Assembly: GCA_915066865.1 (NCBI GenBank)
Contig: CAJZEE010000105.1
Location: forward strand, 1-5,552
DNA length: 5,552 nucleotides
From: an uncultured Veillonella sp.
GTDB taxonomy: Bacteria; Bacillota; Negativicutes; Veillonellales; Veillonellaceae
Direction of reading: 5' to 3'
Shown: one piece after another, positions 1-5,545 of the stretch
How the letters are laid out: each line of letters opens with the position of its first letter
Numbering within the stretch: the first letter of the stretch is position 1
Translations under genes and position numbers: made by a program
Notes under the pieces: generated by a model
Database searches by the model: none
Told to the model about the DNA's origin: nothing
The model's input: only the letters and a program-made list of their open reading frames with translations

Positions 1-76
1 GACACCATTTATACGTACTGAAAGAGACGCTTGTTAGATTTCACAAGCGATGATTGGTTAGTTAAATAGGAGTGTT
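1..76. other. Leader upstream of the radical SAM gene; no identifiable gene
   Basis: All three forward frames close within the first 53 bases: frame 1 at 19-21 (TGA), frame 2 at 35-37 (TAG) and frame 3 at 51-53 (TGA). One of them may be the C-terminus of a gene lying to the left; frame 3 would end ...LYVLKETLVRFHKR, which I do not recognise. The rest is a short spacer with an inverted repeat (28-49) and the ribosome binding site AGGAG at 68-72, four bases before the ATG at 77. No convincing sigma-70 promoter is visible, so transcription probably comes from further upstream. Confidence 0.5.
28..49 (+). repeat. 7-bp perfect inverted repeat (hairpin) upstream of the radical SAM gene
   Basis: CGCTTGT at 28-34 is the exact reverse complement of ACAAGCG at 43-49, with an 8-base loop (35-42). 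The stem has four GC pairs. No T-run follows (the next bases are ATGATTGG), so it does not look like a standard intrinsic terminator. It could be the terminator remnant of the upstream gene, an mRNA processing or stability hairpin, or chance. Confidence 0.35.
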
Positions 77-1042
77 ATGACCGATACAACGAGACCAAAA
101 CGATACCGCATGGTATCTAAATATTATAAAGAAACCTATGGGGAAAAGGTTTATAAATTGCCTGTGGCGTTGCCTTTGACTTGTCCAAATCGAGATGGTT
201 CAGCTGGCGTAGGGGGCTGTACCTTCTGCGGTGAAATCGGTGCGGGCTATGAAAATCGTCCTGCGTGGATGACAGTGCGTATGCAACTCGATGAAAACAT
301 TGCTCATATAGGCCCCAAATACAAGGCAAAAAAATTCATACCTTATTATCAAAACTTTAGTAATACCTATTTGGGACTTGAAGATTTTAAAAGCTATATG
401 GAGCAAGGCTGCATCGACGAAGCAGTAGGTATCGCCATTGCTACGAGACCAGATTGTATTGCCGATGAATACTTAGACATATTGGTAGATATTAGAGATC
501 GCTTTCAAAAGGATATCTATATTGAATTAGGTCTTCAAACGGTTAACTATGAGACGTTAGAAAAAATTAATCGCGGTCATGATTTAGCCCAGTTTATTGA
601 TGCCGTATTACGGATTAAGCGATATGGATTTAACATAACTACTCATATGATAGTTAATTTACCATGGGATACAATGAAGGATACAATCGAAGGGGCTCGT
701 ATTTTATCTGCACTCGGTGTTGATCAAGTGAAACTGCATGCTTTGTATATTGTAAAAAATACATTGATGGCCAAGTGGTATCAAGAAGGTCAGTTCACCT
801 TAATCAGTGCTGAAGAATATGCTGACCGGGTTGTTAATTTTGTACGTCATTTACACCCTGACATTGTTTTACAGCGTCTTGTAGGGAGAGCGCCTGAAGA
901 TAATACGCTTTTTACAAACTGGTCCATGGGTTGGTGGCGCGTACAAGATTTAATTGATGATAAACTAGACGAACTAGATGCTCATCAAGGTGATCTCTGT
1001 GATTACCTAAATGGTAAAGCAGTTCGTAAATTTATAGATTAG
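77..1042 (+). CDS. TIGR01212 family radical SAM protein (YhcC/YtqA-like)
   Basis: A 321-residue cytosolic radical SAM enzyme, close to the usual length of the YhcC/YtqA family. The [4Fe-4S] cluster cysteines are C36, C48 and C51, in the spaced C-x11-C-x2-C arrangement typical of this family. Other family hallmarks are YYQNFSNTY (90-98), ATRPDC (122-127), ELGLQT (150-155), NRGHD (165-169), VKLHALYIVKNT (218-229) and a C-terminal RLVGRAP...NW block (267-282). The B. subtilis member YtqA (MnmL) is involved in making mnm5s2U at the tRNA wobble position together with the methylase MnmM (YtqB). E. coli YhcC belongs to the same wider family and has no firmly assigned reaction that I know of. No mnmM neighbour follows here, so the exact substrate is open. 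The start at ATG 77 is supported by AGGAG at 68-72. The TAG stop overlaps the phoH SD. Family call is strong; function is inferred. Confidence 0.9.
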   Translation: MTDTTRPKRYRMVSKYYKETYGEKVYKLPVALPLTCPNRDGSAGVGGCTFCGEIGAGYENRPAWMTVRMQLDENIAHIGPKYKAKKFIPYYQNFSNTYLGLEDFKSYMEQGCIDEAVGIAIATRPDCIADEYLDILVDIRDRFQKDIYIELGLQTVNYETLEKINRGHDLAQFIDAVLRIKRYGFNITTHMIVNLPWDTMKDTIEGARILSALGVDQVKLHALYIVKNTLMAKWYQEGQFTLISAEEYADRVVNFVRHLHPDIVLQRLVGRAPEDNTLFTNWSMGWWRVQDLIDDKLDELDAHQGDLCDYLNGKAVRKFID

Positions 1043-1046
1043 GAGG
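1041..1046 (+). promoter_or_regulatory. Strong SD site of phoH overlapping the upstream stop codon
   Basis: AGGAGG is a full match to the anti-SD sequence and shares bases with the TAG stop (1040-1042) of the radical SAM gene. It lies four bases before the phoH ATG at 1051. Ribosomes finishing the upstream gene stop exactly on this site, which favours coupled translation of the two genes. Confidence 0.75.
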
Positions 1047-1050
1047 TTGT

Positions 1051-2064
1051 ATGAGCGAACAAGTATTTACATTTCCTACATATGACCTAGCACAATCCAT
1101 ACTAGGTCAACATAATCGATATTTACATATGATGCTTGAGGTAATTTCTGCCGATGTAGTAGCTCGAGGTGATACGGTAGTTATCAAGGGGGATGAAGAC
1201 CAAGTCAATGCCCTCTATCGTACTCTTGAAGAATTAGTATTTCTCTATCGTGAAGGCAGTACGATTACTGAGTCTCAGGTGCGCATTGCGGCTAAACTCG
1301 TGGCTAATGGTAAGGCTGATGCTGTTCATACTATGTTTGAGGATACTTTATCCGTTAATATGCGCGGTAAAAATATTACGCCTAAAACTGAAGGTCAAAA
1401 ATACTATGTAGATAGTATCCGAAAAAATACTATTACTTTTGGTATTGGTCCTGCTGGTACAGGTAAAACATTCCTAGCAGTAGCTTTAGCTGCATTCTAT
1501 TTAAAAAACCGCAATGTAGATAAAATTATTTTGACACGCCCTGCCGTAGAGGCTGGTGAACGTTTAGGCTTCTTACCTGGTGAATTACAAGACAAAGTAG
1601 ACCCATATTTGAGACCTCTTTATGATGCATTACACGAAATGTTTGGTATCGAGCAAGTGCAACGCTTTATGGAGCGCGGTACTATCGAGGTAGCACCACT
1701 AGCGTACATGCGTGGTCGTACCTTAGAAAATGCCTTTGTCATTCTCGATGAGGCTCAAAATACGACGGCAGAACAGATGAAGATGTTCTTAACCCGTTTG
1801 GGTAACAACTCTAAAATGGTAGTCAATGGTGATAAGACACAAATCGACTTGCCTCCACGTGTCGTATCTGGTCTCGGAGAGGCTGAAAAGGTATTGCGTC
1901 ATGTGCCTGGTATTAATATGGTTTACTTTAGTGATCAAGACGTTGTTCGTCACGATTTAGTAGGCCGTATTGTAAAAGCTTACGATCAGTATCATGAACG
2001 TAAATTAGCTGGTGAGACTGCGGAAACTAACGCAGCATCTAAAGAGAGTGTAGCGAAAGGATAA
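1051..2064 (+). CDS. phoH: PhoH family P-loop ATPase (PhoH/PhoL type)
   Basis: A 337-residue cytosolic ATPase, slightly longer than typical Bacillus PhoH (about 320). The N-terminal part (about 18-60, with VVARGDTVVIKG at 36-47) is the KH-like region usual for PhoH/YbeZ proteins. The ATPase domain has Walker A GPAGTGKT (133-140), the family motif TRPAVEAGERLGFLPG (162-177), MRGRT (220-224), Walker B ILDEAQN (231-237) and the sensor-like NGDKTQIDLP (259-268). The tail after about 315 is Ala/Glu/Thr-rich and probably disordered. PhoH proteins are linked genetically to YbeY and to RNA metabolism, and named for phosphate starvation in E. coli; the exact activity (helicase or RNase accessory) is not settled. 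The gene follows the radical SAM gene by 8 bases and precedes ybeY by 2, so it is clearly in one operon. No PHO-box-like site is evident upstream. Confidence 0.96.
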   Translation: MSEQVFTFPTYDLAQSILGQHNRYLHMMLEVISADVVARGDTVVIKGDEDQVNALYRTLEELVFLYREGSTITESQVRIAAKLVANGKADAVHTMFEDTLSVNMRGKNITPKTEGQKYYVDSIRKNTITFGIGPAGTGKTFLAVALAAFYLKNRNVDKIILTRPAVEAGERLGFLPGELQDKVDPYLRPLYDALHEMFGIEQVQRFMERGTIEVAPLAYMRGRTLENAFVILDEAQNTTAEQMKMFLTRLGNNSKMVVNGDKTQIDLPPRVVSGLGEAEKVLRHVPGINMVYFSDQDVVRHDLVGRIVKAYDQYHERKLAGETAETNAASKESVAKG

Positions 2065-2066
2065 GC

Positions 2067-2543
2067 ATGTATATAAACATTAGCTATGATGAAGGAATTC
2101 AAGAGGATTCGAATATTGAGGCTGTTATACGCAAGGTCTGTGATGAAGTGAGTCGCGTATATGGTCTTGAAGAAGATGAAATGAGTATTTTACTCTGTGA
2201 TAATGCTAAGATTCACAAACTTAATAAGGAATATCGAGGCATCGATAGACCAACGGATGTATTGTCCTTTGCCCTCAATGAAGGGGATGATTACGAAGGT
2301 AGTGAAGAGGAACATCACTTACTTGGTGATATGATTATTTCTTTAGAGCGTACTCGTGAACAAGCTATTGAATATGGACATAGTTTTGAACGGGAATTAG
2401 CATATTTAACGACTCACAGTTGCTTACATATTTTAGGCTATGACCATATGAACGACGAAGATAAAAAAGAGATGCGCATAGAGGAAGAATTTATCCTAGG
2501 TAATCTGGGTTATGTGCGGGAGGATGCACCATATAATGAATAA
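2067..2543 (+). CDS. ybeY: Endoribonuclease YbeY (16S rRNA maturation and quality control)
   Basis: A 158-residue single-domain metalloprotein of normal family length. The zinc site is the H-x3-H-x5-H motif HSCLHILGYDH (117-127), giving ligands H117, H121 and H127. The family signature RGIDRPTDVLSFAL (57-70) and LLGDMIIS (85-92) are present; R57 and the PTDVLSF core correspond to the conserved basic active-site region. The motif normally starts His-Gly; here it is His-Ser, a mild change. YbeY acts in 16S rRNA 3'-end processing and 70S quality control, and in other bacteria works with Era and PhoH-type partners, which match its neighbours here. The ATG at 2067 has AAAGGA at 2056-2061, five bases upstream and inside the end of phoH. 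The end of the gene overlaps era by 8 bases. Residues 71-84 form an acidic loop (NEGDDYEGSEEEHH). Confidence 0.95.
   Translation: MYINISYDEGIQEDSNIEAVIRKVCDEVSRVYGLEEDEMSILLCDNAKIHKLNKEYRGIDRPTDVLSFALNEGDDYEGSEEEHHLLGDMIISLERTREQAIEYGHSFERELAYLTTHSCLHILGYDHMNDEDKKEMRIEEEFILGNLGYVREDAPYNE
2519..2525 (+). promoter_or_regulatory. SD site that fixes the era start at 2536
   Basis: GGAGGAT lies inside the ybeY 3' end and ends 10 bases before ATG 2536. The longest open frame starts at ATG 2512, but that codon is upstream of this SD. Another in-frame ATG at 2524 overlaps the SD. Only ATG 2536 can be served by it, and that start gives a 299-residue Era, the normal length. Confidence 0.75.
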
Positions 2544-3435
2544 GAACGAACATTTTAAATCAGGCTTTGTTGCCGTTGTAGGACGCCCTAATGTGGGTAA
2601 ATCTACTTTAATCAACGCTCTTATTGGCGATAAGATTGCTATCGTATCCGATAAGGCTCAAACAACGCGTAACCGTATCATCTGCGTATATACGGATGAA
2701 TCCAAACAAATCGTATTTATGGATACACCTGGTGTGCATAAACCTAAGCACAAGTTAGGCGAATTCATGGTAGATGCTGCTATTGAGTCCTTAAAAGAAA
2801 CGGAAGCTGTTTTATTTGTCGTAGCAGGCAATGAAAAACGTGGCCCTGGGGATAATTTTATTATTGAACAATTGAAACGTGTAAAGGTTCCTGTATTTTT
2901 GGTAGTTAACAAAATTGATACACTCAAAAAAGAAGAACTTTTAGAAGCAATCGTTTCTTATCAAGATGCATATCCTTTTGCAGGGGTCATTCCTATTTCT
3001 GCAAAAGATAAAGAGAACTTATCTGAAATTCTTAAGGTTCTAGAAGAAACATTGCCGGAAGGTCCACAATATTTCCCAGAGGATATGATTACGGATCAAC
3101 CGGAACGCCTTATTATTTCCGATATCGTTCGTGAAAAAATCTTGTTAGCTACACGAGATGAGATTCCTCATGCTATCGCTGTAGACGTAGATGAAATGAA
3201 AACACGTGATGACGGTACTACCTATATCCGCGCTACAATCTACTGTGAAAGAGACTCTCAAAAGGGAATTATCATCGGTAAAAAAGGTGCTTTGTTAAAA
3301 CAACTTGGCGCTGAAGCGCGCGCAGACATTCAAAAGCTATTAGCTACAAAGGTGTACTTGGACCTTTGGGTTAAAGTAAAAAAAGATTGGCGAAATAAAT
3401 CTGGTATGTTATCTGAACTTGGTTATAGAAAATAA
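2536..3435 (+). CDS. era: GTPase Era (30S assembly, 16S rRNA binding)
   Basis: Starting at ATG 2536 gives 299 residues, matching Era proteins of about 300. The GTPase domain (about 7-170) has G1 GRPNVGKS (16-23), the switch I/G2 region SDKAQTTR (38-45), G3 DTPG (63-66), G4 NKID (125-128) and G5 SAK (155-157). The C-terminal KH domain (about 195-299) carries the RNA-binding GxxG loop as GKKG (248-251) and ends in the family-typical LGYR. Era binds the 3' end of 16S rRNA and acts as a checkpoint in 30S maturation, peripherally associated with the membrane. The 8-base overlap with ybeY implies coupled translation of two factors acting on the same 16S 3' end. An upstream start at 2512 would add MCGRMHHI before the conserved region and lacks an SD, so it is not preferred. 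An internal promoter for the next gene sits at its 3' end. Confidence 0.97.
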   Translation: MNKNEHFKSGFVAVVGRPNVGKSTLINALIGDKIAIVSDKAQTTRNRIICVYTDESKQIVFMDTPGVHKPKHKLGEFMVDAAIESLKETEAVLFVVAGNEKRGPGDNFIIEQLKRVKVPVFLVVNKIDTLKKEELLEAIVSYQDAYPFAGVIPISAKDKENLSEILKVLEETLPEGPQYFPEDMITDQPERLIISDIVREKILLATRDEIPHAIAVDVDEMKTRDDGTTYIRATIYCERDSQKGIIIGKKGALLKQLGAEARADIQKLLATKVYLDLWVKVKKDWRNKSGMLSELGYRK

Positions 3436-3446
3436 TTTGATATAAT
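3419..3446 (+). promoter_or_regulatory. Internal sigma-70 type promoter with extended -10, for the membrane protein gene and recO
   Basis: A perfect -10 TATAAT is at 3441-3446, preceded by TG at 3438-3439, giving the extended -10 form TGATATAAT. A weak -35 candidate TTGGTT (3419-3424, three of six matches) sits 16 bases upstream, inside the last codons of era. Transcription would begin around 3453, leaving a leader of about 37 bases to the ATG at 3490. This is the only intergenic space in the window that looks like a promoter, and the extended -10 makes the weak -35 acceptable. Confidence 0.65.
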
Positions 3447-3477
3447 AAAAAGAAATAAGTGTTTCCATATTCATATG

Positions 3478-3483
3478 AAAGGA
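3478..3483 (+). promoter_or_regulatory. SD site that fixes the membrane protein start at 3490
   Basis: AAAGGA lies six bases before ATG 3490. The longer open frame starts at ATG 3475, but that codon lies upstream of this SD and has no purine-rich site of its own before it. The start is therefore set at 3490. The preceding TTTCCATAT/ATATGAAA half-symmetry (3462-3480) could weakly pair near this site. Confidence 0.7.
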
Positions 3484-3489
3484 ATAAAG

Positions 3490-4821
3490 ATGGATAGTGT
3501 AGATGGCCTGTTACCCATAGGGTTTGGTCTGTTATGTATTTTTTTAATTAACTTTTTTGTGGTTGCAAAGTTCTCCTTTGCACGCCTTCGTAAAGAACAT
3601 GTAGAGGATATGGACATCCTCTTGGAGAAGGATAGAGAATTTTTATTAAAGCTTTATCAAAATCCTGAGTATTTTTTAAATACTACACAGTTTTTGATTC
3701 TATTCTTTATTTTGGCCCTTGCAGGCACAGGTACTTTTGTATTTGATAATATTGTTGATCGTATAGTGGCGGTTCTTAATATTCATAGTACTTGGATGCA
3801 TTTGGTACTAGATATTATTCTATTACTATTAATTAGTTTAATCGTCCTAATTTTCGGTGAAATTGTACCTAAAGCATTGGGCTTATCCTTCCCTACAAAA
3901 TACGTAAATACCTATAGCCGTATCGTCGTGGCTGCAGGTAAATTGGTGTATCCATTTATTTGGATTGCTAGTAAAATCTCCAATGTTATTTTAGGCTTTT
4001 ACAAAACAAAATATTTAACAGAGCTTGACCTTGTGTACTCAGAAGAAGAAATTCGCATGATGATTTCTCGAAGCCACGAGGAAGGGCAATTGGACCAAGT
4101 AGAGTCTGAGTTAATCGATAATGTCTTTAACTTCGTAGATCGCATGGCGAAAGAGGTTATGGTGCCTCGTCAAGACGTAGACTGCGTATTCGTAGAAGAT
4201 GGTTACGATGAAGCGATGAAGGTTATCCGCTCTAAAGTACATACACGTTATCCACTCTGTGTAGAGGATAAGGACCACATTATTGGCCTCGTTCACATTA
4301 AAGATTTAATGGAACGCCCTAATCAAGCCCGTAAGGATTTGCGCAATATTAAACGAGACATTCTTACTGTTCCAGAGGTAATGAAATTATCTACCTTGTT
4401 GCAATATATGAGAACGCGCCGTATATATCTAGCTGTAGTAGTAGATGAATATGGTGGCATGGTTGGTCTCGTAGGCTTAGAAGATATTATAGAAGAGCTA
4501 GTTGGGGATATACAAGACGAGCATGAGCCGCATTTACCAGCTACGATGTCCTATGCAGATGGTTCCTTCGAGTTTGATGGCAAGGTCCTCGTAGACGAAG
4601 TAGAAGAAATTATGAATATTGAAATTGATAATTCTGATTCTGATACGATCGGTGGCTATGTCTTTGGTTTATTAGAACGTACACCAATCGTAGGTGATAC
4701 GGTGGATGCTCATGGTTACACCTTTGAAGTTACTCAAATGCAAGGATATCGTATCTCTCGCATTAAAGTAACACCTATACCAGTAGAGGAACCAACGGAA
4801 GAAGAAAATGAAGAAGCTTAA
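3490..4821 (+). CDS. Hemolysin family / CNNM-CorC type membrane protein (putative Mg2+ or divalent-cation transporter)
   Basis: A 443-residue inner-membrane protein with the standard CNNM-CBS-CorC layout. The DUF21/CNNM membrane domain (about 1-190) has hydrophobic segments near 6-28, 67-85, 103-126 and 145-168, and the conserved GEIVPKALG motif (123-131). A cytosolic CBS pair follows: it opens at MVPR (224-227), and the second CBS contains VVVDEYGG (316-323) and GLVGLEDIIEELVGDI (326-341). The CorC_HlyC domain (about 357-427) begins FEFDGKVLVDEV and holds TIGGYVFGLL. The last 11 residues are mostly acidic. Relatives such as MpfA and CorC are implicated in Mg2+ efflux or resistance, with the CBS pair binding nucleotide; the 'hemolysin' name is historical. 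Lying between era and recO is unlike the common Bacillus order. It appears to have its own promoter (3419-3446) and overlaps recO by 14 bases. Family certain; transported ion inferred. Confidence 0.92.
   Translation: MDSVDGLLPIGFGLLCIFLINFFVVAKFSFARLRKEHVEDMDILLEKDREFLLKLYQNPEYFLNTTQFLILFFILALAGTGTFVFDNIVDRIVAVLNIHSTWMHLVLDIILLLLISLIVLIFGEIVPKALGLSFPTKYVNTYSRIVVAAGKLVYPFIWIASKISNVILGFYKTKYLTELDLVYSEEEIRMMISRSHEEGQLDQVESELIDNVFNFVDRMAKEVMVPRQDVDCVFVEDGYDEAMKVIRSKVHTRYPLCVEDKDHIIGLVHIKDLMERPNQARKDLRNIKRDILTVPEVMKLSTLLQYMRTRRIYLAVVVDEYGGMVGLVGLEDIIEELVGDIQDEHEPHLPATMSYADGSFEFDGKVLVDEVEEIMNIEIDNSDSDTIGGYVFGLLERTPIVGDTVDAHGYTFEVTQMQGYRISRIKVTPIPVEEPTEEENEEA
4797..4801 (+). promoter_or_regulatory. 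Weak SD of recO within the acidic tail codons of the upstream gene
   Basis: GGAAG lies six bases before the recO ATG at 4808. It is formed by the Glu codons encoding the acidic C-terminus of the membrane protein (GGAAGAAGAAA). A better match, GAGGA at 4786-4790, is 17 bases away and too far. The weak SD suggests that recO translation depends mainly on ribosomes arriving from the upstream gene. Confidence 0.5.
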
Positions 4822-5509
4822 TGGTGGTTTTAATACGCCAGCCATAGTCATAAGTCGAAAAAAGTATAAGTTGTATTCCGTATTTACGTTTATTACGCCT
4901 AGCTTGGGGCTTATTAAAGCATCGATTCCACATAAGCGAATGATGACGATGCGTAACAGCTCCTATTTACGTCCATTTAGTGCCATGTATATTACAGTTG
5001 TACCCGATGGAGAATATGTAAATGTTACGCAAATTGATGGCTCCTATGTGGTGGAATCCTTAGATGTAAACCTCGATAATATTGCTTATGCAGCGGTAGC
5101 GAGTGAGCTCATTCAAGAGTTATTTGCCATGTATGACGTAGATCGCAAGGTCTTTGATACTGTTGTAAACTATTCCAAACAAATTCGGCGCCGCAATGTA
5201 CAATTGGGAACGATAATGCTTGGATGGCAACTATTATCTCTCGCAGGGGTTGTGCCTAGTGCTAATGCTTTTACCCATCAAGACGGAATTGAGCCATTCT
5301 GGATGCAGGTGCGGGAAACTACAAATCTTAGCATTTCTCGTTCTGTGAAAGCCACATTACCTCAGATTCTAGCTTACCAGTGGGGTGAAGATACGCCTTT
5401 AGAATTTCCCAAAACAATTTGGAAGGAACTTGAAAGGCTATTATTTGCTTACTGTGAGCAAGAAATAGGTAAACCATTACAAAGCGTTAAATTTCTAATG
5501 AGTATATAA
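4808..5509 (+). CDS. recO: DNA repair protein RecO, divergent, without zinc-finger cysteines
   Basis: A 233-residue protein, slightly short for RecO (about 240-255). The N-terminal part (about 8-80) resembles the RecO OB fold: TPAIVISRKKYKLYSVFTF, then a LRPFSAMYITVV segment matching the usual 'L.PF....' strand. A helical region follows, with NIAYAAVASELIQELF (91-106) and LGWQLLSLAGVVP (138-150), equivalent to the RecO 'LLALLGYAP' motif. RecO loads RecA onto SSB-coated single-stranded DNA together with RecR, in gap repair. The zinc-binding cysteine cluster of many RecO proteins is missing; the only cysteine is C216. E. coli RecO also lacks it, so this need not impair function. Its place downstream of era (with one gene between) supports the call, since recO is a usual era neighbour in Bacillota. 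The start overlaps the upstream gene by 14 bases. Confidence 0.82.
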   Translation: MKKLNGGFNTPAIVISRKKYKLYSVFTFITPSLGLIKASIPHKRMMTMRNSSYLRPFSAMYITVVPDGEYVNVTQIDGSYVVESLDVNLDNIAYAAVASELIQELFAMYDVDRKVFDTVVNYSKQIRRRNVQLGTIMLGWQLLSLAGVVPSANAFTHQDGIEPFWMQVRETTNLSISRSVKATLPQILAYQWGEDTPLEFPKTIWKELERLLFAYCEQEIGKPLQSVKFLMSI

Positions 5510-5514
5510 AATGC

Positions 5515-5545
5515 AACTATATTTTGAAAATATGAAAATATAGTT
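5515..5545 (+). repeat. 11-bp perfect AT-rich inverted repeat after recO, possible terminator or operator
   Basis: AACTATATTTT at 5515-5525 is the exact reverse complement of AAAATATAGTT at 5535-5545, with a 9-base loop. It begins five bases after the recO stop, where an operon terminator would be expected. However, the stem has a single GC pair and the next bases (AACTTAT) are not a T-run, so as an intrinsic terminator it is weak. It could also be a protein binding site for the next gene, which lies outside the window. Confidence 0.5.
5526..5541 (+). repeat. Tandem duplication of GAAAATAT
   Basis: GAAAATAT occurs twice head to tail (5526-5533 and 5534-5541). Together with the preceding ATATTTT (5519-5525) this creates two overlapping symmetries: a near-palindrome ATATTTT-G-AAAATAT (5519-5533) and the longer 11-bp inverted repeat. 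The second copy supplies most of the right arm of that longer repeat. Confidence 0.55.

Noticed and set aside
3..53. C-terminal end of an upstream gene in frame 3 (ending at TGA 51-53)
   Set aside because: Only 16 codons are visible, frames 1 and 2 are equally possible, and the peptide is not recognisable; kept as a note in the leader entry only.
40..67. Possible promoter TTCACA (40-45) with TTAAAT (62-67), 16 bases apart
   Set aside because: The start point would fall around 74, downstream of the SD at 68-72 and beside the ATG at 77, so the transcript would lack the SD. The -10 is also poor.
117..406. Two open frames of 68-70 codons on the minus strand inside the radical SAM gene
   Set aside because: They lie wholly within a well-supported gene, have no family resemblance, and are expected shadow frames.
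2658..2927. 89-codon minus-strand open frame inside era
   Set aside because: Antisense to the conserved GTPase domain; low-complexity composition and no recognisable domain.
3462..3480. Hairpin TTTC(C)ATAT/ATATGAAA before the membrane protein gene, as a possible regulator of its SD
   Set aside because: The loop would be only two bases, the stem is AT-rich with a bulge, and it only touches the edge of the SD. Probably chance in AT-rich DNA.
4111..4296. 61-codon minus-strand open frame inside the CNNM gene
   Set aside because: Antisense to the CBS region; a shadow with no supporting features.
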